Assembly (NCBI GenBank): GCA_910890315.1
Contig: CAJVGD010000002.1
Coordinates: 1,736,001 to 1,800,000 of the forward strand
Length of the DNA: 64,000 nt
Direction: 5' to 3'
Source of the DNA: Serendipita indica DSM 11827
Lineage: Eukaryota > Basidiomycota > Agaricomycetes > Sebacinales > Serendipitaceae
The position numbers were made by a program, and so were the translations under genes. The stretch's first letter is position 1. Each line of letters starts with the position of its first letter. Shown here in pieces: positions 12,518 to 23,886 of this stretch. The notes beneath the pieces were generated by a model. It was not told the DNA's origin and ran no database searches. It worked only from the letters and a program-made list of their open reading frames with translations.

Positions 12518-13485
12518 GCTATACGAATAGTCAGCACTCTGATTCAGAGCCTCAAAGCTGTAGTGTCTGGCGACTACTAGTGGCTGCGCCCCGCTGTGAC
12601 AGTAGCCCGGGACGGAGACAGCCTGGGACCGTTCAGAGGAAGGCTCTTACCTGGGGGATGAGAGGGGACGGAAGGAGCGTAAAACTACTGTAAATCAAGT
12701 AAAATCAGCCATCAGATGGAGTATTCCCCGCGTCGGCCTTACAGGAATGGAGTTACAGGGCTCGTAAGTTGACAGCCGTAGTCGGGATGGGATTGTCCCG
12801 AGGAAAAGAAAGGAGCCTTGACTAACAGCGAGCCAAAAGCTGTAGATGTTTGCTAGAAATGCGAGCCGGGATGGACTGCGCGGGGATGGCGAAGAAAGTA
12901 ATGGCGGAGATCAAGGTACTGTTGGTTTGTTGATAGACAAGAGAGCTCCGCTTTGGGAAGAGTCCCTTCACAACGGTATATTAGAGTCGTTGACTGCTGA
13001 ATAGTATAGCACTTGAATATCGTCACTGTCGCTGAGATGGCAGGAGCCAAGTTGTGGGTTAGGGAGCAGCTGACAAGCTGTGAAACGCCAGCTCTCTCAA
13101 ATATTTTACACTTTTGTTACACTTTTTGATACTTGCTTACATTCTCCACGATGCCTGCTGAGCCTTTTGGGTGGCGATTTGCAGCTCTGATCCAGACCAC
13201 GACAGCCCAGCGAGTCGAGCAATCGTTTCAGCGGATTGGAAGCTGCCCGTAACGCCCTTTACGATCTAACGCTAACGCCTTGTGTCGTTTCGAGTCAGCC
13301 CGCGGTCTCAAAGGCTTGCTGTACACAAACAACGAATCTCTCTCGGCCCAGTACTTGATTCTCCACGCCTTCAAACAGTTCTTCTAACGTCTAGATCAGT
13401 CGATTGCAACGTCCTCACCCGCTTTCAACGGCTCCCAAGCACAAACCCGCACCAGTTCTCCCGTGAATCAATCGACGCGTGCCCA
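12518..13485. promoter_or_regulatory. Shared 5' region between unknown protein gene and bHLH gene
   Basis: About 970 bp between two divergent start codons. Open frames here begin at non-ATG codons or lack support. It must hold both promoters and 5' UTRs; no specific site is claimed. Confidence 0.45.
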
Positions 13486-14663
13486 ATGGATCCAAACGGC
13501 CAGCATATCACAAATCCCTATGGATACTACAGTTCTGGAGATGAAGGCGGACTCGCCGTAGACGAGTATGGCAACGCGGTCGGGTACGCCCATCAGCCAG
13601 TCCAACATCAATACGCGATGCAGGGTCCAAGTAAGTGTCCTCTTGCTTTATCTTTGCCTCGAGCGCGGACTCTTGCCCTCGATGCGTCCTAGCCCGCCTC
13701 GTGCCCTGCTCGCACCCTGGCGTGGCCGCGGGTTAACTCATCCGGATCCCAAATGTTTCTGACGATCTAATAGATATTGCTATGCCGCTCCAGATGCAAC
13801 AACAGCCGCATGCGGCATATGTAATGCAGCATGGCTCGATGGCACTCACCCAGGTCCAATACGCGCCAGCTCATAATGCTGCTCCCGTCTATCATCAAGC
13901 CATCACCTCTCCTCCTCCCCCACCATCTCCCTACGACCCAGTCTCCCCGGCCCCTTCTGTCTCGGACCACTCAGCCAGCGGAACAGAAAGCGCAGGTGCA
14001 ATGCCCATTCGTACAGGAGGTGTTCCCATGATGCCCAATCGTGTATATCACAAGCACTCTCATTCCCACTCGAGCCAGAGCTCGACGTCGTCCCTTCACG
14101 GTGAAAGCCATCCATATGCGCCGCCCATCATGCCCTTCCAGGGACCCGATCCTCGACGCCATCACTCGAGAACGCGAAGCATTGACAGGCACTCGGTCGA
14201 ACGGACCCCTCCGCCCAACCAATATCAAGGCTCCGATGACGACTATGACGGCCAAAACACGGCCGATCCATTCGTCAACCAAATCAACCTCCTCAACCGG
14301 AAGGAATCCACGCGTCGCCAGCGTATCCAGGCCGAGCAGCGCCGCCGCGACGAACTGCGCGATTGCTATGCTAGGCTCAAGGACGTTCTCCCCGTCAGTG
14401 GCTCGAAGAGCAGCAAGGTCTCTCTCATCGAGCGAGCTCGAAGCTACATTATCGAAATCAACGCGGAAAACCTCGAGCTGAAAAAACAGGTCGAAGACTT
14501 TAAAAGAGAGGTCAACCGGCTTCAGCAGCTCAGCGAACAGATTGGCATCGGTCTCGTGGGCACTTCCACGACGGGAGCCACCGATGAAGCCCCATCTTCT
14601 ACCGCAGATGCCGCTCAGGCTCCTACTTTGACCCCAAAGGATGAGCCGGCTGCAGCTGCGTAA
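13486..14663 (+). CDS. bHLH transcription factor
   Basis: Nuclear DNA-binding protein of about 350 residues in two exons. The first codes MDPNGQHITNPYGYYSSGDE. A GT-AG intron of about 140 nt (13634-13773) joins MQGPN to IAMPLQMQQQ. The N-terminal two thirds are Gln/Pro/His/Ser-rich and probably act as transactivation or flexible sequence. The bHLH lies near residues 235-290: basic helix STRRQRIQAEQRRRDELRD, loop with VLPVSGSKSSK, and helix 2 VSLIERARSYIIEI. It continues directly into a leucine-heptad-like coiled coil (NLELKKQVEDFKREVNRLQQL), so a bHLH-zipper is likely. The basic region has the His/Gln-Glu-Arg arrangement (AEQRRR) expected for E-box binding. The target pathway is unknown. The longer frame upstream starts at GTG and is not used. 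Confidence 0.85.
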
Positions 14664-15012
14664 GCAGGCTTCCACCGCTCACAAAGATTTTTCTTGGAGT
14701 TTCGAATCATATTTCTGGAGCATTATTCGATCATTGCTCCCTTTTCTTGGTCTGAATGTCTATACAGCCCTCCACGAGGCATCCTTCTCGCATCTGGTAT
14801 GCTAACAAGTCAATAAACGGCCGAGATATTGACTCGGTACTCAGACACTTCCTACATTCTTTTGGATCGACAGCGTTTATTCCTCATTCTTCCAGATTCA
14901 GCGTGTATCTTGAATACAACGCAGGAATCTAGTGTACCATCGATATGCGATTCAGAAACTTGTCATACACTGCTAAATAAGGCGATGTTCATACAGTACG
15001 AGTCACGAATCG
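14664..15012. other. Convergent 3' region bHLH / RAD51
   Basis: About 350 bp between two convergent stop codons. It holds 3' UTRs and poly(A) sites; no gene is supported. Confidence 0.5.
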
Positions 15013-16442
15013 TCAAGGTGCCTCTTCCTCAGGGTCGCCGATACCTCCGGCCAGAATAGCAAACTGCGCCTCACTTTCTGGTAAACAAGGAGAGTCGTAA
15101 ATCTTGCACACGCGCGTATTGCCTCGTCCTTTGCGTAGTTGTAACCTATCACGGATGAGCCATACATGTTGCCAGGCAGGTATTCATCACTGACCGAGTG
15201 GTCGACGCGTGTGCCATGATATTCCCTCCAATAGGCTTTTTGTCATTTCCGGCAAACATGGCAGCAGCAGCATCAGGCGAGGACATGACCTGATTTGTGA
15301 CAACGACAGCGATGCCATACTGTAGGATGTCAGGTATAACATATGTAGATATTCAAACCGAGACTCACTTCGTCGGCAAGGCGTAAGAGCGTTCTCAGGA
15401 ATTTGCCCAAGTGTCCTTGACGTGCGGACAACTCCCCTCTCCCATTGAAATCGGTACGATAGAGTGCAGTACAGGAATCCACGATGAGAAGAGCGAATCT
15501 ATGGTTGATGTGAGATTATTTGAAGAGGAAATTAAGTCGCTCACCGTGATTCTGCCATCAGGGCTGACGCAGTCACCAACAGTTGTTGCTGATGGTCGGC
15601 ATTGTACGCTCGAGCGTACGCAACATTGTCAAGGACTTCCTCTCCGTTCAGACCATATCTCTCTGCAACCGCAAGCAGGCGAACTGGACGGAAAGTTCCT
15701 TCAGTGTCAATGTACAAACACTTGCCCTCGCCACCGCCCATGCTCGTCGGAAGCTTGTTTCGATGTCAATTTCCGAGAATCGCAGACGACAAATATGCGC
15801 ACCTGGCACGTGACAGCCAACGTGTGGCAAATCTGTGATTTCCCGGTCCTAAACTCGCCAAAAAGCTCTGTGATAGATCCAGTTTCAATGCCACCTACAA
15901 ACAATTAACAATATTCCGCGCTGAAACTGCATCTAAACGTACCACCAAGCAGAGTATCGAGTTGCTTTGAACCAGTCGTGATGCAGACGAGCTCAGATCG
16001 TCTCAAATGCACCTCGGTGGCACTTTGAAACCCAAGGGGAACCATTTTCTGGGCTAAAAGGCGTCACATTAAGCAGACGACCAACCCGTGTTGATCAAGG
16101 CAGCATACCTTCGGCGATAATCTTATCGGCTTTTGCTTCTGAAATACCCTTGATGGCACAAAGTACCTTCTTTGGTGTATATGCAACGGATTCCATCGTG
16201 TACAGACCCGCTTCTTGGAGTTTCTTGATATCCTGGTTTGTGATGCCACATTCCTGTCAGGTAGACACGCGTATCAGCTTTTAAACGTGTGCTAAATCAT
16301 GATGGGGACGATTTCATGGGATTTGACGCGTCGATACGCGCCAGACGAGGTGCCGCTCGATGCTTACAGCTAGCTTGGAGACCAGCAATGGGCCAAAGTT
16401 TTCTTCTTGCTCCTCCTCCATCTGTTTCTCTTCTTGGGACAT
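15013..16442 (-). CDS. RAD51: RAD51 recombinase
   Basis: RecA-family recombinase for homologous repair in mitotic and meiotic cells. The start [19 protein letters not shown] is followed by the helix-hairpin-helix domain with [32 protein letters not shown] and a [11 protein letters not shown]-type block. The core shows [16 protein letters not shown] (Walker A), [33 protein letters not shown], a [19 protein letters not shown]-type block and VTNQV. It ends [15 protein letters not shown], the usual RAD51 tail. Several introns of about 50-60 nt. The start is the first Met of the conserved acidic N-terminus; the longer frame upstream is not RAD51-like. DMC1 lies 10 kb away on the other strand. Confidence 0.94.
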
Positions 16443-16670
16443 GATTACAAGGCGCTTGTGGGTGTTCACGAACGACCCCTGGTTGTGGTTGGCGTCAACA
16501 AACTGACGGCCACCACAAGGCATCCAACGCAACTCGAGATACAGCATCTTAGTAAAAGTTGAATGGAACAAGAAATAGTGGGCAAGCCATATTTTGAACG
16601 GGCATAATACATGAAGGCATGTATGTCGGCATACCACTCAAGAACTCCAAAGACGCCACTAGAAATCTCT

Positions 16671-17455
16671 TTACTTCTTCTTGTTGGCCTCTTCTTCGTC
16701 TTTCTGCAGATATGCGTCAGTAGATATCAACGCAGGGAGAGGGAGAGTCATACCTTTGCCTGACGCGCCTTCCTGGCACCCTCGTGACGAGCCCGAGCCC
16801 AGGCCTCACGGAGAGTCTTGTAAGCCTCGAATGATCGCTCCTCATCAGTAATCTTGCGAGGTGCCTCACGCTCATAGGGGTCTACAAGCGCGAGCTGAGT
16901 GCGCGTAGTCTCGCAGGTAAGGTCATCACCCTGGCATAGATAATGAGTATTTGAGCATATGAAAAGGGGTCTAACATACCGTGGCATCACCCTTCTTGGG
17001 CTTCTTCGCCTTTCGTGGATAGACAATCAAGCGTTCGCTATAGGCCTTTAGTCTGGCGACATTGACAGCCTTTCCCTCCTCGCTGAGATTTCTTCGTCTG
17101 TGGTCGACGACGATTCCAAGACCGAGAGCCTTCTTCCTGCCGATACCGGCCTCTTTGAGCTCTGCCAAGGTGAAGCCACGACCCTCACGGATCTTCGAGT
17201 TGTAACGAACGGTTTGACCACGAACGGCAGGGCGGAGGAGTTGAAGAGGACGAGCACCAAGGAGTCCTGCCTTTGTCTTGCGTGCAACGCGGCGGCGCTG
17301 TTTGCGACCGGGCTGATCGAACCAAGTCCGAACCCGACGTTGCCAATCCTTGCGGAAGTGATTTTTGTGGAGGACTAGGGGACGTGGATGGTTCAGCTCA
17401 TCGGTCACTGCTCAATGTCGAGTGAGTGCGCACCGTTATTATGTGCGAAACCCAT
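16671..17455 (-). CDS. RPL13: Ribosomal protein eL13 (60S)
   Basis: Cytosolic large-subunit ribosomal protein. A tiny first exon (ATG 17455, MGFAHNN) splices onto VLHKNHFRKDWQRRVRTWF with the acceptor just before TCCTCC; this matches the known N-terminus of eL13, whereas the longer unspliced frame (HPRPL...) does not. Next come DQPGRKQRRR, AGLLGARPLQLLRPAVRGQT, KIREGRGFTLAELKEAG, GIVVDHRRRN and the C-terminal ARARHEGARKARQAK. It ends in a Lys-rich tail, with the stop at 16673-16671. At least three introns. It lies tandem with uL4m. Confidence 0.93.
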
Positions 17456-17711
17456 CCTCTAAAGCTACAGAATATCGATTAATACCAGCAGTTTGCAATG
17501 CGGTTTGAAGCAGAAACGCACTTGGTCGAGATTAGGTTCTGTGGCCAAACACAACCAAGCAAGCATGGCGACCACAGGGAGTAGTGAATAAAATGAATAA
17601 AATTGACTAATCGTTGTGTAGTTACAGTGAAAGTATGCTACCGAGAGAGATGGAGAGCACACTGGAGCAGAGGAATCATGGTGACCCACAAGAAACCAAC
17701 GTAGAACGTCT

Positions 17712-18822
17712 TCAAGCTTTCTCTTCCGTATGGGAAGCATTCTTGGCGTCAGAAGACTGGTTAGGTCTTCTCAAGCGATTGGGTGAATCTCCCACTGTCA
17801 ACTCCGGACGTCTGGAAGCCTGACCGAGATTTTCCTGGAACCACTGGAGAGCCTCGAGCGAAAGAATGGTATGATGATGACGGAGGATATCCCAGACTTG
17901 GACCTTGTCCGCGCCTTTGCAGGCTACCCACTGCAAGTTGTTTGTCGCCCGTTCGAGCAACGGTGGGACACCACTTGGGCCGTTGATGAGTAGACAACCC
18001 TTTTCAATCTTCTCTGACAGTTTACGCAGCCGCGAGAGAGCGACGCGCGTTTTGCCCTCCTCCAAATCCACACTGGGCACCACAATAAGCTTGCGTTCAC
18101 GTAGCTTGGTGCTAAGTGCAACTCTGAGACCCATATTTCTAATCTTCCTGGGGAGTTCGGTCGAGAAATCACGGGGTTTTGGTCCAAATGCGCGACCACC
18201 TCCACGGAGCATAGGACTTCCCCTGCTTCCCAAACGTGCTCGCCCGCTTCCTTTTTGAGGTCGTATCTTGCGCTTTGAGTAGGCAACCTCTGATCGTGAC
18301 TTGGTGCTCGCTGTCCCTCGTCGCAGACTGTCGCGATACCAAACGATACAAGCGTGGAGTATATCGCGACGTATCGGATGGTTGAAGACAGAAGGGTCCA
18401 GATGAACCACTGTCGGTTCCTCCTTGTCAAACTCTCCGCAAAACGGCTTTAGTTCAAGCCAAGTCGGCACCTTTGACTCGAATTTAGCTGTTAAACATGT
18501 ATTCAGAAAATTAAAATCCCAGCTTTCTTTGGTGACCCATACCTTGGACAGGAATGAATGGGGTTTTTGCAGTATCGTCCAGGAGCCATTTGAGAACAGG
18601 TTCGACTAGGTTGGGATCGACCTGTCCATCAATCTTGATCTTTGATTTAGTCTTTTGAGGTAATAAAGGCTCTTGCGCCGGCGCTCTGGTCGCTGCTGTG
18701 TGCAAAAGTGCAACGCGTCCAAGGCGCGACAAGCAGACACTCTGAGATATCATAAATTACTATAGCAGTCATTTAGATGAAGATAGAGTACGCACCGTTG
18801 CGACAGCGCGCCGTGCCAACAT
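17712..18822 (-). CDS. MRPL4: Mitochondrial ribosomal protein uL4m
   Basis: Large-subunit protein of the mitochondrial ribosome. The first exon MLARRAVAT (ATG 18822) joins SVCLSRLGRVALLHTA, an Arg-rich, acid-free leader typical of mitochondrial import. The mature part has VVHLDPSVFNHPIRRDILH and then the uL4 signature KIRPQKGSGRARLGSRGSP followed by GGGRAFGPKPRDFS, then KLRERKLIVVPSVDLEEGKT. The rRNA-binding loop is intact. The C-terminal extension ends in SDAKNASHTEEKA. Stop TGA at 17714-17712. A GTG-initiated frame within the gene is the body exon and not a start. Confidence 0.92.
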
Positions 18823-19175
18823 CTAGGTCGAAATGAACGTGGTCAAGATTCCCCCACCACCCATGGTTCTATTTTACTTTTACTGGATTTCAAACGTCTG
18901 CAGATGAATTCTTTGACAAGCAGAAGGAAATAATTTAGAAATGCGAGGCACGTGATAGGGGCTATTGAACTCCGCTCACATGAAAGAAATGGAACCCAAC
19001 CCATGTAATGTACTTGTTATACTATGGATATACTCTCAATATTATTTTTAGAATTTCCCTCGAGGATCCTGGAACAGTGTTTGGCCCTTGTTTGTCTCCT
19101 GCCCACGAAATTCTCCCCGACCACGACTGTCTCCTGTGCTGCACATAGGAGAAATCTAGGTCTATAAAACCCATC
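18823..19175. promoter_or_regulatory. Shared promoter uL4m / uS9
   Basis: 353 bp between divergent starts of a mitochondrial and a cytosolic ribosomal protein gene. No TATA-like element is convincing. Confidence 0.45.
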
Positions 19176-19755
19176 ATGTCTACTACAAATGCTGTCCAGA
19201 CATTTGGCAAGAAAAAGGTGCGATGCGCTGTTGGCGGATTCAGCAGACAGCGAGTTGACTTTTGCAATCTCTTGGGTGCATCTACAATCTGAATGTATTA
19301 TCTCTGCCGATTTTAGACGGCTACTGCTGTCGCGCATGCAAAGGAGGGCCGTGGCCTCGTCCGCATCAACGGCCAGCCTCTGAATCTCGTCCAACCCACC
19401 ACGCTCCGCTACAAGATCTACGAACCTATCCTGATACTTGGAGAGGAGAATTTGTCTACAATCGACATCCGTGTCCGCGTCTCTGGTGGTGGCCACACTT
19501 CGCAGATTTACGCCATCCGACAAGCGATTGCAAAGGCTGTTGTCGCGTACTGGATGAAGTACTACGATGCTAGTCATGCGTTGACCCTGAAGAAGAGCCT
19601 TGTCGACTATGACCGCTCGCTCATCATCGCTGACCCTCGACGAATGGAACCGAAGAAGTTTGGTGGTGGAGGTGCTCGTGCCAGAAGGCAAAAGAGGCAA
19701 GTCTTTACTCTCTCTTCGGAAGCTAGATCTAACGATGCCTCACAGTTACCGATAA
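19176..19755 (+). CDS. RPS16: Ribosomal protein uS9 (S16, 40S)
   Basis: Cytosolic small-subunit protein whose C-terminal arginine tail reaches the P-site tRNA. Exon 1 codes [14 protein letters not shown]. An intron of 101 nt (19218-19318) leads to [79 protein letters not shown] and finally RRQK. The universal tail SYR is only obtained if the last intron (19698-19745, 48 nt) uses a GC donor: AG|GCAAGT...ACAG|T, giving QKSYR and TAA at 19753-19755. Reading through gives an unrelated tail of about 80 residues. Roughly 145 residues, normal for the family. Confidence 0.93.
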
Positions 19756-19890
19756 ACGGGCTGCTGCTTTTGTATCTTGCCGTGTTCCTCGAACATGCAT
19801 CATCCTTATATGTGTGTAGCCACGAAATACATGCTAAAACACCAAAACCAAACGTTTGGTTTGAATTCCAAGAAGCGGGTACATCGACGG

Positions 19891-20758
19891 CTATGAAATC
19901 TTTGCCTTGGAAAAGTCCATCTCTGGGTGCATCGCCTGGAATCTTTTGAGGGTCTATCGAGTATCAGTGACTGATTGTCTTGCTTAGAGTCTACTCACCT
20001 CCATCTTCTTCAACTCGTCTGAAGTCGGCTTTCCCATTTGCTGTCAAAATTAAGCCACTGAACCTTCATATCACTGTTCTTTACATACCCTTTGCTGTTG
20101 GTCGAACTATTCGAGTCGTCAGCTCGAGAATCCAACATTGCTGAGACACTCACCATCATCTTTTCTACCATACCCCTAAACATAAACATCAACGCAACAG
20201 CCTGTGCGTGTTACATTACTTACCGTGTTTCCCCGTCCAGGTCGCTTAGTTTGCTGTTCTCCGGTGTAATCTTTGTCGTGTCGAGTTTGGGGTGGTGGGT
20301 GAGGACATTTTCCCACCACCGCTGCTTGTTCACCTTCTCCAAATGAATCTGGACCTCCTTTTGATCCTCTGCGTCCGATCAGTGTCAAACATCCATCTAG
20401 CCACAAACGGCCACATACCAAGGGTCCAAGCGCTTTCTTCTACCTTGATATCTTGACACAATTCCCCAGCCATAATAGGCTCCTGATTCTTCAGTCCAAC
20501 GCTGAGCTTCTTCTTCGCGATTGTGATAGCCAGATCCCTCGCTCTTGTACCCTTTGGCACAGGCACGACGATATCGACGTCTCCTAGCTGTTGTGACCAT
20601 GCATAAGGGAGGGCTAGCGGATAATCAGTCGGTTATTCTGCTCAAATCCGATCTAGAGCACCTGCTTGTTCCTCCCGCTCACGTTGACGTTCTCCAGCAT
20701 CATACTTTTCGCGTTCTTCCGTCGTGAGTTTATCGTATTCTTCGGAAGATAGTGGCAT
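19891..20758 (-). CDS. nudC: NUDC / nuclear movement protein (CS domain)
   Basis: Dynein/LIS1-pathway co-chaperone needed for nuclear migration in hyphae. The start [20 protein letters not shown] matches a helical NUDC N-terminus. The CS (p23-like) domain follows: [38 protein letters not shown] and [10 protein letters not shown], then [20 protein letters not shown]. The C-terminal block [14 protein letters not shown] splices to [16 protein letters not shown] (stop TAG at 19893-19891), the hallmark NUDC end. Five or so short introns. Divergent from the PsuG-PfkB gene with only 78 bp between starts. Confidence 0.9.
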
Positions 20759-20836
20759 TGTGGAGTGATGGTTGAGAGCAGCTCAGCGCCTGCTGCCACC
20801 CAGTTCTAGCTCTTTCCTCGCCGGTTAACTTTGTCA
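20759..20836. promoter_or_regulatory. 78-bp head-to-head promoter nudC / PsuG-PfkB
   Basis: Only 78 bp lie between the two predicted start codons, one of the tightest divergent gaps in the window. No motif is assigned. Confidence 0.45.
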
Positions 20837-23827
20837 ATGATCAGTGTTCTGCAAACGACAGGAAGGGGTATATGTAGATATAACGCCTACAAACCCACGT
20901 TTCAAAAACGCTTTGCGTCTTTCAAAACAACGCACGTGAGTGTATATACCAAGCCCGACATCGTTTAATGACTTAGGATCAAAGGCTATTCCTCCCTCTT
21001 TGTTGTCTATTTCAGAAGAAGTTCAAGACGCTATCGAACATGGAAAACCGGTCGTGGCTTTGGAAACGGCACTGGTGACCCATGGGATGCCTCGACCAAC
21101 AAACCTCGAGACAGCGCTCGCGCTGGAACAGTGCGTCAGAGAAAGCGGAGCTATTCCAGCAACGATCGGGAGTGAGTTTATCTATCGCAGTTGATCATAA
21201 CTAATCCATACGGTGCAGTCGTTCGAGGTCGAATTCATGTTGGCCTTTCGCAGCATCAGCTAGAATTACTCGCGGATACCAAGAATACGGTTTCTTCAAA
21301 GATTTCGCGAAGAGATATCGCTGCCGTGTGTGCTAAACGAGGAAATGGAGGAACGACCATTGCTGGCACAATGGTCATCGCGCACCTCGCCGGGATCAAG
21401 ATCTTTGCGACTGGAGGGTTGGGTGGTGTACACCGAGGTGGGGAGAACTGTAAGGCGCATCCAATCTACATTGCACACTCCTTACTCGTTTGCAGCCCTC
21501 GATATTTCCGCAGACCTCACTGAGTTGGGGAGGACGCCTGTTACCGTGTTCGCTGGTGGGGTGAAAAGTATTCTCGACATTGGGAGAACCCTAGAATATC
21601 TGGTGAGATCCGCACAGTGGGTCCTTCCCGAGCGTTGATATCCGTCGTAGGAAACACAAGGAGTTCCCGTTATCACCTATGGTAAAACGGCGGAGTTTCC
21701 GGCCTTTTTCAGCCCGAGGAGCGGATTCAAGGTAGCTCTTTGACGTGCTCGTACCAGACGACTCATATCTTGAAAGAGCGCGTACAACGTCGAGTCGCCC
21801 GTCGAAGCAGCTGACATCATTCGTGAGTTTCAAGTCTTCAACTATATCTACTTAGGCAGGGCTTTAGATCACGGGGACCTTCTCGGGCTGTCGAATGGGT
21901 GTCTGTTCGGATGCCCGATTCCAGAGGAGTACGCACGAGTTGGTGAGAAGATTCAACTGGCCGTAAATCAAGCGGTGGAAGAAAGCAAGCAGAATGGCAT
22001 GGACAAACGTGGAAAAGAGGTCACGCCGTGGCTCCTTCAACGAGTCAACGAACTTACCAACAGCGCATCGTTGGAAAATAGTAGGTTGTCTAAATAGAGA
22101 TCAAGCATCTTACCAGGTTTTCTCGTAGACATCGCATTATTGGAGAATGCAGCGCGAATCGGTGCGTCTGTCTAGTTGTTCAAAGCTTACGCTGATGCTT
22201 TGCAGGTGGAAGGGTGGCAGTAGAATACTCCAAACTGAAAAGCGGTAGCAATATTTCTCAGGTATAGGTCACTGTAAGTAGCCTATCGGGTCGTTATTCA
22301 CCAGATTATTACCAGCCAGCCGCACTTGTTCTTCCTGAGTTGACGCCGACGGATACAGTCAGGGGTACAAAGAGCGAGGTACACCTCTTATCTCTTAGAA
22401 AAGATCGTTAAATCCTTTTCAGCAGCATAAACCCGCGAATCTGGTCGTGATTGGCGGCGCCGCAGTCGACGTTGTTTCAAAGGCATCTCCCAGGACGGGC
22501 GAATCCATCAAACAAAGCACCGTCCCTGGAACCATTAGTAACGCATTGGGTGGAGTCGGACGAAACATGGCTGAAGCAGCTCATCGACTGACGACTGCAA
22601 GCAACGACGGTACTGGAGGCGACGTTCTCTTGGTATCACCCATAGGCAACGATCTATATGGGCATAAGATTAAGAACGGCACAGGCTCCATGGGAATGCG
22701 GCTTGATGGACTCATCGCGAAGCAAACGAATCGAACGGCTGTCTGTAATATGGTCCTCGATGAACAGGGAGATCTTGTCGGTGGCGTCGCTGACATGGAG
22801 ATCAATGACGCCTTGACGTTTGAGGATGTCAAACCAATACTAAGCAAGCAAGAACCCTCTCTAATAGCGCTCGACAGCAACATCGCGAGCTCACTCATGA
22901 AGGAAATCTGTCACTGGGCCCAAACTCGACAAGTACAAAGTGCGTTACATTCAATGGTTAAGTTGTGTACTCACAATCTCAAAGCCTTTGTGTATGGGCA
23001 GCTTCACCCAGCCCTGTCTCTACTAATTTGATCTCTTAGTGAGCCCACCTCTATAACAAAGTCGGAGAGAATTGTGGACGTGCTCGCCCAGCTATTGAAG
23101 CAACCACCCAACGTCCTTCCGGGAAAGATGCCTTTTGCGCCTATTACATATACCTCGCCCAACTTATTCGAGTTAGAGCGAATATACTTGGCGCTCGAAA
23201 AAGGGATCGAGTTACACCCGGCCATGCGAGATTGGTGGTGGACCGTTGTTGATGACCTCGGCCTCAACCAGGATTATCAGTCTCAACTCGCCGTTCTCTC
23301 ACGAAAAACCATCTTTGACGATACTGGTCTCTCTCCCCAAACCTTAGACTTCTTGACAGAGAAAGGCGTATCACGCATGGCCATCCAGCTGCTCCCCTTC
23401 TTCCAGCACCTATTCATCAAATGTGGCAGAGCAGGTAAGCTGACTATGATAACATGGCTGAGGCTCAGGGTCGATAGGCGTTATACTTGTGATGCGTGTC
23501 CCGAATACGCCGGCGCAACCTTGGGGCGTTCAAAAGACAGACATTCAGAAACGCCAGATTGTCTTCAAAGGTCGCTCTACTATTCTTGTTCTCAAGCATT
23601 TCCCAGCGATTAATCTTGATCCATCTCGCATTGTCAACGTTACCGGGGCTGGCGATTCGTTGGTCGGTAGCCTTTTAGCTACACTTTCCAAACGGCCAGC
23701 GGTGCTCGAGGATCCGTCACAGCTTGATGAAATGATTCGAATCGCACAGTCGGCTGCGGTGCTCACTTTGGAGAGCGACCATGCTGTCTCGCCTCTGCTT
23801 GGAACACTCAGAACCACACGGAAATGA
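20837..23827 (+). CDS. Bifunctional pseudouridine-5'-phosphate glycosidase / PfkB kinase
   Basis: Fusion expected to phosphorylate pseudouridine (PfkB half) and split the C-C glycosidic bond of the product (PsuG half). The N-terminal half shows [20 protein letters not shown] with the block up to SGAIPATIG, then [53 protein letters not shown] and ITYGKT. The C-terminal half starts [15 protein letters not shown], has [17 protein letters not shown] and ends with the PfkB signature [13 protein letters not shown] with the catalytic Asp. The start is ATG 20837; exon 1 encodes an Arg/Lys-rich, acid-free leader ([18 protein letters not shown]) that looks like a mitochondrial presequence, and a GT-AG intron joins it to [11 protein letters not shown]. 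The same two-domain order is known in other fungi. Its 3' end lies 59 bp from the desaturase stop. Confidence 0.88.
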
Positions 23828-23886
23828 CATGAATCCCAACGAAATAATTATTCGATCTAGAGTATATGCATCTATCTAGTCTATAA

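Noticed and set aside
13282-13485. N-terminal extension of the bHLH protein
   Set aside because: The frame opens at GTG, and the ATG at 13486 gives a sensible start.
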